Shown here piece after piece: positions 32,925 through 41,370 of a DNA stretch of 64,000 nucleotides; position 1 is the first letter of the stretch, and each line of letters starts with the position of its first letter. The DNA lies in the NCBI GenBank assembly GCA_047495785.1, contig JBLDXI010000013.1, forward strand, positions 2,108,001 through 2,172,000. Direction: 5' to 3'. The notes under the pieces were generated by a model. That model saw nothing but the letters and a program-made list of their open reading frames with translations, searched no databases and had not been told where the DNA came from. This DNA is from Lepidodermella squamata (lineage: Eukaryota > Gastrotricha). A program made the translations under genes and the position numbers.

Positions 32925-34478
32925 TCAATCTATAAGGTTTTCGGCTTTCTCCCACGTGGGATGATCATAGCCCGCCCATTTAATTAGCACCATTTCCTTA
33001 CCTTTGACTGTTTTCTTTTGTAATATCTTCTCAACGCGATGAATGCTGCTGTCGTATAAATCATTTTCGCTGATTTTAGATTTCAGTAACTCTTGCTCAT
33101 AGAAACTTCCGACTACTTCCTCACCATCTAAGGCTCTCAATTTATACGTTCTAGGGTATGTATCATTGATCTTCACTATTCTTAACAACTCTTCAGACCA
33201 ATTAGGATGAAAACCCTTTTCGAAAAGTTCTTTAATTCTACTAATCCTGACAATGTCGTTTAGCTTAAATTTTGGCGTTTTCAATTTTGGCGGGGGGTTA
33301 GGGTAGAGATTTCGTAATACTCTATCTTTATTGATCGGATTCACTGCTTCGGATGGGGTCATATTAATGGATCTATGTTTCTTATTGTTATATTCATCCA
33401 CTAAGGAATCTATCATATCGATCCACTTTCGAGTATTTTCAAGAGTAAACCTCTTCCACATCATTGTTTTTAGTGTTCTATTAAATCGCTCTATGATTGG
33501 GTTATGGAAGTTTTCATACGTTGAATACCTGGTGACTTTGTTTGCTTTCAGCCATTTGGTGAAAGTTGAGTTGTAGAATTCACTACCTTCATCAACCCAA
33601 ATATTCTTCGGTTTTCTTTTACTCCTGTCGACAATAGTTGTGAAAGCATCAAATACAGATTTAGCGTCTTTAGTTTTCAATGGGACAGCCCAGGCATATT
33701 TGGAAAAGCAATCAATAACAGTTAACAAGTATTTATAGCCTTCGTTATCGTCGGCTAAGTCATTCATGAAGCACAGATCCATACCCCATGTTTCGTCCAC
33801 ATCGTGAAGAATAACTCGGCGCCGTGGGAATCTCTTTCTAGCCGGTTTGTGTAACTCATCAGCTAAAATGGGAAAATTCACTTTACTCGTTCCGCTATTC
33901 ATCTTGTCTATCGTGCTTTCCTTATCTGATTGAAGCTTGAGTTTTTCAGCGTTTCCTGCTGACTTCTTCCGCTGTCTCTTCGGTTTTGAAACTTCACCGA
34001 TATATTTTGTTGCAGTATAATCCACAGGCTTTCGTTGCCGCAATTCGTATCCTTCACCATGGCACTCGTCTTCCCAACGCTCGTATCCTGTAGGCATTCG
34101 GCCTCCATGGAATTTATCGGCTAGGCCTCCTTCGTGGAAGGTTTTGTATACGAACGCCGCCATGGCTCTCTCGTATCCGCTTTTCGAATTGTCGTTGGCT
34201 ATCTTAAACGCTTCATCGGATAGAAGTCGGTCTGCTCTTGTCCTCATTTCTCGATCTTTGTATTTCCAATAGTAATAGTCATGAATTTTAGCTGACTTGT
34301 CCAGATCATTGATGCCTTCATATCCTTCCTTCATTCGCTGTATAAAATTTGTACCTGGTCCAGCGTAACTATACTTCTGCGTGTTGTTGAATGATCCGTG
34401 GGGACGATATTCACCTTTGACCGGGTAAGAGGGAAGATGCAATTCTACCGGCAAGTTATTGATAATTCCGTCGAACAT
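32925..34478 (-). CDS. int: Polinton integrase with N-terminal phospholipase A2-like domain and chromodomain
   Basis: 517 aa. Residues about 35-90 resemble the parvovirus-VP1-type phospholipase A2 fold: Ca-loop-like YAGPGTNF (about 37-44) and catalytic-dyad-like KIHDYYYWK (about 62-70). A basic linker follows. The retroviral-type integrase core has Asp in MDLCFM (about 233), Asp in VDEGSEF (about 297) and Glu in IIERFNR (about 333), then a C-terminal chromodomain (HRVEKILQ ... LIKWAGYDHPTWE, about 478-516). Integrase inserts the element and makes 6-bp duplications, as seen here. The PLA2-like part is usually a separate capsid-associated function, so this single frame is a fusion or readthrough product. 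Its start shares a divergent promoter region with the ATPase gene. Confidence 0.9.
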   Translation of the reverse strand: MFDGIINNLPVELHLPSYPVKGEYRPHGSFNNTQKYSYAGPGTNFIQRMKEGYEGINDLDKSAKIHDYYYWKYKDREMRTRADRLLSDEAFKIANDNSKSGYERAMAAFVYKTFHEGGLADKFHGGRMPTGYERWEDECHGEGYELRQRKPVDYTATKYIGEVSKPKRQRKKSAGNAEKLKLQSDKESTIDKMNSGTSKVNFPILADELHKPARKRFPRRRVILHDVDETWGMDLCFMNDLADDNEGYKYLLTVIDCFSKYAWAVPLKTKDAKSVFDAFTTIVDRSKRKPKNIWVDEGSEFYNSTFTKWLKANKVTRYSTYENFHNPIIERFNRTLKTMMWKRFTLENTRKWIDMIDSLVDEYNNKKHRSINMTPSEAVNPINKDRVLRNLYPNPPPKLKTPKFKLNDIVRISRIKELFEKGFHPNWSEELLRIVKINDTYPRTYKLRALDGEEVVGSFYEQELLKSKISENDLYDSSIHRVEKILQKKTVKGKEMVLIKWAGYDHPTWEKAENLID

Positions 34479-34499
34479 TTCACAATGTTTATAACAGCA

Positions 34500-34513
34500 T
34501 TAGAAATTTCTAA
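34500..34513. promoter_or_regulatory. palindromic TTAGAAATTTCTAA between divergent genes
   Basis: Perfect 14-bp palindrome giving a TCTA motif in both directions between integrase (starts at 34478, minus) and packaging ATPase (ATG at 34525). TCTA begins 16 bases before the ATPase ATG. Confidence 0.6.
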
Positions 34514-34524
34514 CTGGAATGTAA

Positions 34525-35235
34525 ATGATCAATTTTGATTCAATAATCCCAAAAAGCGAGTATTCGCCGCTAAATATCTCTCCTTTTTACCCGCAGCATT
34601 GTTTCCGAGCAATTATTATCGGTCCAAGCAATACCGGTAAAACTAATGATTTGCTCAATATCATTCATAATTCGGTTTTTCATAAGCTGTACATTTACTC
34701 TAAAACTTTGGATGAAGACAAATACCAGTTCTTGATAAATTTGCAGAAAGCTAAAGAAGCCGAGTTGAAAATGAAAGGAATAAACGAGTCACTTATTCAC
34801 TTTTCCACAGATATAGCGGATGTCGTGCCCCTTGATAAGCTCGACAAGAAGTATCAGCACTTGTATGTCTTTGATGATATTTGCCTGGAAAATGCTAAGA
34901 GCCAAGAGAAATACATTGGCGATTTGTTTATTAGGTCGCGAAAGTACAATTGCTCCGTGGCATACTTGAGCCAGTCATATTTTAAAATTCCCAAAATAAT
35001 TCGTGACAATGCGCAATTCCTCGTTTTGAAAAAGTTGACTGACGGGCGGGAACTTCCGACAATTCACAGAATTCACGCTGGAGAAATCGGAAAGGATGAA
35101 TTCATGAAAAAGTACGAACTAAGCGTTTCGTCATATAACATTCACGGGTCTTTTATAATTGACAGCGTAATAAAACACAAGTCGCTGAAACTGAGGGCAA
35201 ATTATACAGGAATATTTTACGGCGAACCTCGGTAA
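34525..35235 (+). CDS. Polinton genome-packaging ATPase (FtsK/HerA type)
   Basis: 236 aa. Walker A GPSNTGKT at residues 33-40, Walker B LYVFDDIC at about 113-120, and an RSRKYNCSVAYLSQSYFKIP stretch typical of A32-like packaging ATPases (arginine finger and sensor region). Expected to pump DNA into a preformed capsid. First gene of the rightward block, 22 bp before the next ORF. Confidence 0.92.
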   Translation: MINFDSIIPKSEYSPLNISPFYPQHCFRAIIIGPSNTGKTNDLLNIIHNSVFHKLYIYSKTLDEDKYQFLINLQKAKEAELKMKGINESLIHFSTDIADVVPLDKLDKKYQHLYVFDDICLENAKSQEKYIGDLFIRSRKYNCSVAYLSQSYFKIPKIIRDNAQFLVLKKLTDGRELPTIHRIHAGEIGKDEFMKKYELSVSSYNIHGSFIIDSVIKHKSLKLRANYTGIFYGEPR

Positions 35236-35241
35236 GTAAAA

Positions 35242-35245
35242 TCTA
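35242..35245 (+). promoter_or_regulatory. TCTA motif (AATCTAGT)
   Basis: 16 bases before the ATG at 35258. Confidence 0.55.
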
Positions 35246-35257
35246 GTCGTAATTCAA

Positions 35258-36421
35258 ATGCCGATCAAAGAACTCTCAATCACCGAACAAATAAAAATTT
35301 TGGAGCAATTAGATAGAGAAGAGAAGTTGTATGATAAAAACCTCGCGCTTGCAAGTCGCGATTCTTATGCGCTCAAGCACAAATTTGGGGTGGAAACCGA
35401 ACCCAGTCCACTAACAGCCATTCAAACAGCTATCAACCAACGACCAACCACCGATGCAATACATAATTTGCAAAATTCCATCAAGGAATTAGTAGTTAAA
35501 AAGAAACCACCAATAGTTAAGCACAGCACTCCATCTATCTCTGCCTCCGCATCTCCTGTAGCTTTAAAAATCCCTAAGCTTGAGTATGAGAGCCCTGAAA
35601 AAAGTAGGTTAGCCTCTTCGCGAAATTCAGAAACTGATGAAAGTGAACAAGATTCTGATTCTGACTCATCGAAGGAGAATGAGGATGCTCAAGAAGGGAC
35701 ATATGACACAGAAGAAATGAACGCTGTCATCCGTCAGCATAATTTCCCTACAATTGAACAAATTAAACAAGAAGACATAGAAGAAGCCGTGGTAAGTTTG
35801 GCCACTTATAACAGGCAGGTCTTAGGAGTTAAGCTCTCTAATCTGACTCGAGCAGGGAAAAGAGATTCAGATGACTATAATAGAATTAAGCGCGACATTG
35901 CAGTTCTGAGGGACTATCGCGAAAAATTAAAAAGCAAGCAGCTAGGTGAGGGTTTCACCAAACCAACCCCAAAAAATCTCCAGAAGTTTGGGCGATTTTA
36001 CATACGCAAGGAAGATTTACATGATGGGTGGCTCCGGGTTAGAAAAAAGAATCAAGGCAGAGTGTTTGATGAGCAAATTTCTGATGGCGTGAGAAATCTC
36101 ATTTTGAAGCGATATGAACCGAAAAAGTACAAATACACCCAAGAAGATTTGTCTCATTTTCAAGACATTTGTCGCAGGACCGGATACAAACCGAAACCTC
36201 ACTCCGGCGTAAAATCTGAACTCGTCATTTCTAAGCAGTCTGGTTCTGCGCTTTTTGTGACATTGCAGGATGCGCAAAGGCGAATGCTGCACTGTTTGGG
36301 AGAAATTAGAGCAGGTAATAACAATGAAGCAATTAGGAACGAATTGGTTTCTATTGCGGACTTGTTGCTGAAGCATGGTAAAATAACGAAGGAAGAATAT
36401 AAAACTGTGTGTAGCATATAG
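35258..36421 (+). CDS. conserved Polinton protein, probably structural
   Basis: 387 aa. N-terminal coiled-coil-like segment, a Ser/Asp/Glu-rich low-complexity region (about residues 115-150), then a folded C-terminal half with a FGRFYIRKEDLHDGWLRVR block and a closing GEIRAGNNNEAIRNELVSIA block. Proteins with this layout occur in Polintons, usually next to the ATPase, and are of unknown function. The C-terminal part is likely ordered. I cannot assign an activity. Confidence 0.75.
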   Translation: MPIKELSITEQIKILEQLDREEKLYDKNLALASRDSYALKHKFGVETEPSPLTAIQTAINQRPTTDAIHNLQNSIKELVVKKKPPIVKHSTPSISASASPVALKIPKLEYESPEKSRLASSRNSETDESEQDSDSDSSKENEDAQEGTYDTEEMNAVIRQHNFPTIEQIKQEDIEEAVVSLATYNRQVLGVKLSNLTRAGKRDSDDYNRIKRDIAVLRDYREKLKSKQLGEGFTKPTPKNLQKFGRFYIRKEDLHDGWLRVRKKNQGRVFDEQISDGVRNLILKRYEPKKYKYTQEDLSHFQDICRRTGYKPKPHSGVKSELVISKQSGSALFVTLQDAQRRMLHCLGEIRAGNNNEAIRNELVSIADLLLKHGKITKEEYKTVCSI

Positions 36422-36428
36422 GGAATTA

Positions 36429-36432
36429 TCTA
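36429..36432 (+). promoter_or_regulatory. TCTA motif (ATCTAGT)
   Basis: 17 bases before the ATG at 36446. Confidence 0.55.
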
Positions 36433-36445
36433 GTTTCAAATAAAA

Positions 36446-37192
36446 ATGAGTCTGAGCCCGATTTTCTTACCACTAGAGTATCTTTCAAATAATCGAAGTT
36501 CTCGAAATAACACCATCGACCGATACCTCAATGATAAAATAGACTTCACTGGAAGACGAATTGCAGTTAGTTATATTCATTTCAGCGATACGTTTCACAA
36601 CGTTTCTGCTCGTTATGGTAATAATATATTGGAATACTCGCTAAATGACGACATTTATGAAGTAGTTTTCCCCGATGGGACTTACACCTTTCAAGATTTT
36701 AACAATTACCTGCATTTTCAGATGAAGTTGAACGGCCATTTCACTGTTGACAACGCAAGAGGAGTAGACATTTTTGGCATAAATATAAGTGTCAACACCG
36801 TTTTCAGTTGCGTAAGTGTGAGGATTTTAGAAAATTATTCTTTGATAGTAGAAACTGAAGCTATGGCCCGGTTTCTCGGGGTCAACATAGGCTCATATGA
36901 GCGCGATTTCAATTCCCAAAACGTCCCTGATGTGACTATGGGGCTGGATACAATGTTTGTTCATTGCTCCGTGGTTAATAATAGCGTCATCCCCGAATAC
37001 AACACGGTGATTTTTACTTGCCCTATAAACAAAAAATTTGGGGAACACGTCAACTACATCCCGAACGAGAAAAGGTTCCTAATGTGCACAAACGCGAACA
37101 CGCAGAATATTCGGGTCTGGCTCACCAATCAAGAAGGAAACGAGATTTACTTTGTGGAAAATAGGTGGGGGATAGGTATAGATATAATCTAG
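36446..37192 (+). CDS. Polinton minor capsid (penton-like) protein
   Basis: 248 aa. The VSYIHFSDTFHNVS region followed by FPDGTYTFQDFNNYLH is the characteristic block of Polinton minor capsid proteins (single jelly-roll, vertex protein). The C-terminal half (ITLYF-type strands and EIYFVENRWGIGIDII) is also beta-rich. Lies upstream of the major capsid gene as usual. Confidence 0.82.
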   Translation: MSLSPIFLPLEYLSNNRSSRNNTIDRYLNDKIDFTGRRIAVSYIHFSDTFHNVSARYGNNILEYSLNDDIYEVVFPDGTYTFQDFNNYLHFQMKLNGHFTVDNARGVDIFGINISVNTVFSCVSVRILENYSLIVETEAMARFLGVNIGSYERDFNSQNVPDVTMGLDTMFVHCSVVNNSVIPEYNTVIFTCPINKKFGEHVNYIPNEKRFLMCTNANTQNIRVWLTNQEGNEIYFVENRWGIGIDII

Positions 37193-37198
37193 TGCTTA

Positions 37199-37202
37199 TC
37201 TA
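37199..37202 (+). promoter_or_regulatory. TCTA motif (TATCTAGT)
   Basis: 18 bases before the ATG at 37217; a second TCTA (AATCTAGT) lies at 37188-37191. Confidence 0.55.
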
Positions 37203-37216
37203 GTTATTGCTGAATT

Positions 37217-37519
37217 ATGAATAATCGAAAAAGAAAGCGCGTTTACATTTCTGGTCGAGGATTCGTCGATGTTGGTAGAAACATTTTATCCAAAATAATA
37301 GCAGTATCAACTGAACCAGCCCAAAATTTTGTCAAAGCAGCGCTGAAATCTGGTTCAGAAGCTGCAGGAGATAAAGTTGGAAGTTTCGTAGCAACAAAAT
37401 TGACTGAAAAAGCGCTGCCTAGTCATGAAACAACTAATCTTAAAGCCATAGAGGAGCTCGAACGCAAAATTAAAAATAATATAAATTCATACTCAGGCTC
37501 TGGATTCAAAAAAATCTAA
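37217..37519 (+). CDS. small basic Polinton protein
   Basis: 100 aa. Very basic N-terminus (NNRKRKRVYISGRGF), a helical middle (SKIIAVSTEPAQNFVKAAL) and a GSGF motif near the C-terminus. The GRGF/GSGF motifs could be protease processing sites or capsid contacts, and the basic start suggests DNA or core binding (both inference). Family not named. Confidence 0.65.
   Translation: MNNRKRKRVYISGRGFVDVGRNILSKIIAVSTEPAQNFVKAALKSGSEAAGDKVGSFVATKLTEKALPSHETTNLKAIEELERKIKNNINSYSGSGFKKI
37515..37518 (+). promoter_or_regulatory. TCTA motif (AATCTAAT)
   Basis: 19 bases before the ATG at 37534, overlapping the previous stop codon. Confidence 0.55.
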
Positions 37520-37533
37520 TCCTTTGGTAAATT

Positions 37534-38913
37534 ATGCTTCAACAAGAGATTGTCAATAACCTCTTTGAGACTACTGAAATTCAAGATCGGGTCTTTGAGA
37601 AAAAGACATGGACGGAAACGCCAGCACAGAATTTCACTCAAGATCAAAATTCACAACCCTCGAAATTAATATTTTCCAGCTACAACCTAAAAGACAATTA
37701 TTTACTAGTCAGAGAGGGGTACTTGGAGTTTAATTTGCAAATTAAAAGGAAGAATGGAGCCGCGTTCGTGAATACTGACAAGTATGCCATTCGGAATCAC
37801 GTGTTGAGCCTGTTTGACAATATTGAAGTTCAAATATCGGATTCAGATCACAAAATCGAGGAGCTGCGGTTCCTCGAACATTGGGCGAACATCAATTTTC
37901 TTTTGAAATGGAGTCCTGATTACGCCAATAGTTTAGGGGAAGAAGTGTTGTTTTCGAAAGACTGTCCGTTGGCTTTAGGAAGCACAACGCTAATTGCTGA
38001 TGTGTCGGCTGACACTTTCGATGCATCGAAAGCTGCAGCTAACAAGGGTTTGATAACGCGAAGCAGCTATGTTAAATCTACTGAGGCCACCGTCACTTTA
38101 TATCTGAAAGACTTGCCATTTTTCGATTCGTATCATGGAATTGTTACGAAGTCTCGATTTAGGATCATTCTCACTCCGAACTATAATCGGCCTTTGGTTT
38201 ATGTGATTACCGCGGCTGATACAGGTACGCCTGAAGGATTAACCTATCATTTCAATCGAGCTAATATGTACATCCCAGAGGTAACACTAATGAACCAACA
38301 GAAACTTTCAATAATGAAAAAGTTCAACGAGGGATTCACCAAAATTCATAAATGGATATCAATCGATCCATATCAGTCCAGCCAATTTGCTGCAAATACC
38401 ACGAATATTCAGTACACAATCAGCACTGAAATAAGGAAACCAAATTGGGTGTATATTGTGCTTTGTCCCGATTACTCAGACGAGGAATATCCGAAGAAAC
38501 TCACGCAGATATATAACACGTGGAACGTTACTTCATATTCCCTTTTGATTAATAACAAAGAAGCCTTTAATGAATCCAATGTTTCTTTTGCCAAGCTGAA
38601 AGCTCACCGGTTATACAATTACATAAAACAGAATATGCATCAGAACAGCGATAGGGAAAGTCTGAATACAGGATGTCAGATTTCGTACATGGAATTTTGC
38701 AACTTGTACAGAATTCTTTGCTTTTGCTTGGACGACGTAGATGCGACTTCCATTTACAATTCTCGAGCAGATAACACTGTTTCTGTAGTATTCAAAGCGA
38801 CAGTCGGTGCGGTGAATAAGCCTTTTGTGATTTATTCGTTCATTGAGAGGGAAAAAGAGATATGCTTCAACTACAAGCAGGACTCTGTTGACATCAGTCT
38901 TACCAGCGTCTAA
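37534..38913 (+). CDS. Polinton major capsid protein (double jelly-roll)
   Basis: 459 aa. Length and landmark segments fit Polinton major capsid proteins: LVREGYLEFNLQIKRKNG, HVLSLFDNIEVQIS, FLEHWANINFLLKWSPDYAN, and the C-terminal NTVSVVFKATVGAVNKPFV. No Cys-rich or catalytic motifs. Expected to form the icosahedral shell with the 248-aa vertex protein. Frame intact. Confidence 0.9.
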   Translation: MLQQEIVNNLFETTEIQDRVFEKKTWTETPAQNFTQDQNSQPSKLIFSSYNLKDNYLLVREGYLEFNLQIKRKNGAAFVNTDKYAIRNHVLSLFDNIEVQISDSDHKIEELRFLEHWANINFLLKWSPDYANSLGEEVLFSKDCPLALGSTTLIADVSADTFDASKAAANKGLITRSSYVKSTEATVTLYLKDLPFFDSYHGIVTKSRFRIILTPNYNRPLVYVITAADTGTPEGLTYHFNRANMYIPEVTLMNQQKLSIMKKFNEGFTKIHKWISIDPYQSSQFAANTTNIQYTISTEIRKPNWVYIVLCPDYSDEEYPKKLTQIYNTWNVTSYSLLINNKEAFNESNVSFAKLKAHRLYNYIKQNMHQNSDRESLNTGCQISYMEFCNLYRILCFCLDDVDATSIYNSRADNTVSVVFKATVGAVNKPFVIYSFIEREKEICFNYKQDSVDISLTSV

Positions 38914-38922
38914 TGCAAAATT

Positions 38923-38931
38923 TCTAATCTA
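38923..38931 (+). promoter_or_regulatory. double TCTA motif (TTCTAATCTAGC)
   Basis: Two TCTA cores (38923-38926 and 38928-38931), 16 and 11 bases before the ATG at 38939. Confidence 0.55.
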
Positions 38932-38938
38932 GCGATAA

Positions 38939-39568
38939 ATGAGCCACAAGTATTTCGAATATGAATTGCCTCTGACAGATGGTCAGCTGGAGAAACTCCA
39001 GGGTGCGGTAAAGAACAAAAAGTCAATAACACTGAAATTCAGCAAACAGGTCATTAGTCAGAAGGACAATTTACGAAAGTTGATGCTTACTCAAACTCAA
39101 ATAAACAAAGTAGAGAAGCACAAAGCCAACGACACCGGTATTCAATTGAAGCTTAGTTTATCGCAACTGAAGAAAAATCAATCAGGCGGCCTACTTCCCA
39201 TCCTGCCCATACTTGCGAAAGCCGCAACGATTGCTGCACCTTTAGCCCTAAGCGCTGTATCAGGGCTGATAAATGGTGCAACCAACGCGATCGGTAACAA
39301 ATTAGCGGGGAGAGGCGTAAACGAGACCACCGTACAACTATCAGTTCCCAAACAGGATTTGAATGAACTAGTCAGAATGGTCGATATGTTAGAGAATAAG
39401 AATTTATTGCCACTGGGCAGTAAACTTTCGATTGATCGCGATATTGAGCAAAAGGGAGGCTCATTCGTGGTCCCACTAGTTGCTAGCCTTCTAGGGACAT
39501 TTTTACCTACATTGTTCAAGGCGAATCAGGGAAGTGGGGTTTATTTACCATGGGAGTCAAAAAACTAG
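38939..39568 (+). CDS. Polinton hydrophobic capsid-associated protein
   Basis: 209 aa. Begins with a LTDGQLEKLQGAVK/ITLKFSKQVI repeat-like segment and IQLKLSLSQLKKNQSGG, then a long hydrophobic stretch (about 85-120, LLPILPILAKAATIAAPLAL) and a second one (about 175-192), ending with a GSGVYLPW tail. This pattern, including the SLSQLKKN-GG junction, is a recurring Polinton protein of unknown function and may act on membranes or as an internal capsid protein. Overlaps the protease gene start by 19 bp. Confidence 0.8.
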   Translation: MSHKYFEYELPLTDGQLEKLQGAVKNKKSITLKFSKQVISQKDNLRKLMLTQTQINKVEKHKANDTGIQLKLSLSQLKKNQSGGLLPILPILAKAATIAAPLALSAVSGLINGATNAIGNKLAGRGVNETTVQLSVPKQDLNELVRMVDMLENKNLLPLGSKLSIDRDIEQKGGSFVVPLVASLLGTFLPTLFKANQGSGVYLPWESKN

Positions 39569-39999
39569 GGCGTTTCTTCCCACTTTCGAATTCGGACATT
39601 GACAAAATGATGTACTCGAGAGTTTGGAAGAAGTACAACGGATGTTACCCAAGGCATCTCTTGCCCCTAAATTTGAAGAATGGATACTATGTAATCAACT
39701 TGGATGACTTTGGAGGGGGAACGCATTGGGTAGGAATGCAGGTAACTGATAAGGAAATAATTTATTTCGACAGCTTTGGCTTCGTTTGCCCTAATGAAGT
39801 CATGGAGAGGCGAAGTAATCGCGACATTTGGTATTCCACTCATGAAATTCAGCACTCAAAAAGTGTGGCGTGCGGTTTCTATGTAGTTTACTTCCTGTCT
39901 GAGCTGGCGAAAAAACGCAATAAGCTGGAAATTCTCCTTGATTTCACGAATGACGGGTCCATTATGAATGATAACAGGCTGAAAGATCTAATGTTTTAG
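39550..39999 (+). CDS. Polinton adenain-type cysteine protease
   Basis: 149 aa. Catalytic set as in the adenovirus/Ulp1 protease clan: His59 in GGTHWVG, Asp74 in YFDSFG, Gln101 in EIQHS, Cys108 in ACGFYVVYFL. Expected to process capsid precursors. The only core virion gene besides the VLTF3-like one without a TCTA close to its ATG. It overlaps the previous ORF, so the true start could be a later Met (for example residue 20). Confidence 0.9.
   Translation: MGVKKLGRFFPLSNSDIDKMMYSRVWKKYNGCYPRHLLPLNLKNGYYVINLDDFGGGTHWVGMQVTDKEIIYFDSFGFVCPNEVMERRSNRDIWYSTHEIQHSKSVACGFYVVYFLSELAKKRNKLEILLDFTNDGSIMNDNRLKDLMF
39987..39990 (+). promoter_or_regulatory. TCTA motif (GATCTAAT)
   Basis: 19 bases before the ATG at 40006, inside the end of the protease gene. 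Confidence 0.5.
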
Positions 40000-40005
40000 C
40001 AAAAT

Positions 40006-40149
40006 ATGTACTGTTTGAAGTGCAAGACGCATACTGAAAATTTGAACGAACAAAGAAAAGTTACGGAAAACAAGCGAGTAATTATAGTAAGCAATTGTCA
40101 AATTTGCGGCTCTAAGAAGAGCCAATTTATGAAAGCACTTAGAGCCTAA
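40006..40149 (+). CDS. 47-aa Polinton zinc-binding protein
   Basis: Short ORF MYCLKCKTHTENL...VSNCQICGSKKSQF. Two CxxC pairs (C3/C6 and C31/C34) form a likely single zinc site. Tiny proteins with a YC-x2-C-K start and C-x2-C-G-x-K-K-x-x-F end are common in Polintons and related viruses; function unknown. Starts 6 bp after the protease stop and is preceded by TCTA. Confidence 0.75.
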   Translation: MYCLKCKTHTENLNEQRKVTENKRVIIVSNCQICGSKKSQFMKALRA

Positions 40150-40171
40150 AGTAATAAGTGCTTTCCTGATT

Positions 40172-40654
40172 ATGGATGAAGAATTCGAATATTGCCTCTC
40201 TCTTCTAGCCGAAATCGAAAACAAGAGTGTGAAATGCCATTCGAAAACAGAATGTGAGCTCTGCTCATCACTTTTGCTAATTGATCACCATCTTTACATC
40301 AATTTTTGTCCTAAATGTGCTATCGTTTATCCTTTTACAGATTATTATCAAAGGGTTAGGCGCTCTCCACCTTACAGGCGAAAATGGCACCTAATGGCCA
40401 AAATCAGAAAATTGGGACTAGTTCTGAAATGGTATGAGCTCGATAACATCATGACCCACTTTAAGAAAATAGATAAGCTCTATTCCATGAAATTTCCTGG
40501 TAAAAACATGGTCAACGTAGAATTTGTGCTTAAGTACGTTTCGCTGAAGCTCGGTTACGAAAACGTTGCGAATAAAATCACTCTGAACCGTTCTAAGGAT
40601 GCGATTTTACGTTGGCATGAAAAATTAAATCTAATCAGTACTCAGTTGAAATGA
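40172..40654 (+). CDS. zinc-ribbon protein resembling late transcription factor VLTF3
   Basis: 160 aa. Zinc ribbon C28-x2-C31-x14-C46-x2-C49 (TECELC ... FCPKCA), then an aromatic/basic DYYQRVRRSPPYRRKWHL block and a helical part (DNIMTHFKKI, NMVNVEFVLKYVSLKLGY). This order matches poxvirus/NCLDV VLTF3-like late transcription factors, which also have a ribbon, a Y-x-R block and a short C-terminal helical region. If correct, it could drive expression of the TCTA-marked genes. The assignment is by pattern only; other ribbon proteins remain possible. Start overlaps nothing; its end overlaps the next ATG by 4 bp. Confidence 0.55.
   Translation: MDEEFEYCLSLLAEIENKSVKCHSKTECELCSSLLLIDHHLYINFCPKCAIVYPFTDYYQRVRRSPPYRRKWHLMAKIRKLGLVLKWYELDNIMTHFKKIDKLYSMKFPGKNMVNVEFVLKYVSLKLGYENVANKITLNRSKDAILRWHEKLNLISTQLK
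40630..40633 (+). promoter_or_regulatory. TCTA motif (AATCTAAT)
   Basis: 21 bases before the ATG at 40651. Confidence 0.5.
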
Positions 40655-41364
40655 AATCTAGTTCAATTTTTATTCCCAGCGAATGGTCGGGAGGCCTGAA
40701 TGGATCCGATTTATATCTTCGCGCTGACGGGAAAAAAGGGCTCATGGGAAATTTAAATGCAAATAATTACAAACTTGAAAATCTCGGTCGTCCGATTTTC
40801 GAAAATGACGCAGCATCGAAATCTTGGGTGGAAGAGAATACTCTCAATGAAAATGAATCCAGGCAGCTGATCGAATCATACAAGCCTTTGAAGTATGCTG
40901 ATGACAGAACCATCGACATGAATGGCGGTCGAATAACAAACGTGGCATACCCTGTAGGTCTTTTTGACGTAGTCAACAAGCAATACGTTGACGGGCAGGT
41001 ATTTACAGGCTTCGGCGAAAGTCATGTAGATGGCCGTACGCAAATGGCGGTAACCAGGGTTATAAACCACACTTTGATGGTTCAAATTAATGACGAATTG
41101 TCTTTTCTCGAAAATATCCTGGCTAATATGCAATTTTGGTTTAGAATTTGGGGAAGCGTTTCATCAGGTTGCACTTGTGATTTCATGAAAAATGGCAGTG
41201 TCCTAATTTCGAAATCTTTTTCATTCGATTACGACGCGATCCGGAATATAGCCGAATACTGTACTTTCGTAGAACAGTTTGAAAAAGGTGACACTTTCAA
41301 CATTTTGATGTCTTCCAGCAAACCTATGACTGTTGAATTTTACTTGAAAATATCTAATTTTTGA
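40651..41364 (+). CDS. fibre-like protein with phage-tail-fibre repeats
   Basis: 237 aa. Two copies of a tail-fibre-type repeat: residues 31-61 (LMGNLNANNYKLENLGRPIF then DAASKSWVE) and 88-114 (IDMNGGRITNVAYPVGLFD then VVNKQYVDG). These match the M-G-x(4)-I-x-N-x(3)-P-x(4)-DAxxK-x-YVD repeat common in trimeric phage fibres. The C-terminal ~100 residues look beta-rich with two Cys (GCTCDF) and may be a knob (inference). Likely a virion spike or receptor-binding protein. Confidence 0.65.
   Translation: MKSSSIFIPSEWSGGLNGSDLYLRADGKKGLMGNLNANNYKLENLGRPIFENDAASKSWVEENTLNENESRQLIESYKPLKYADDRTIDMNGGRITNVAYPVGLFDVVNKQYVDGQVFTGFGESHVDGRTQMAVTRVINHTLMVQINDELSFLENILANMQFWFRIWGSVSSGCTCDFMKNGSVLISKSFSFDYDAIRNIAEYCTFVEQFEKGDTFNILMSSSKPMTVEFYLKISNF
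41353..41356 (+). promoter_or_regulatory. TCTA motif (TATCTAAT)
   Basis: 18 bases before the ATG at 41371. Confidence 0.55.
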
Positions 41365-41370
41365 TAAACG

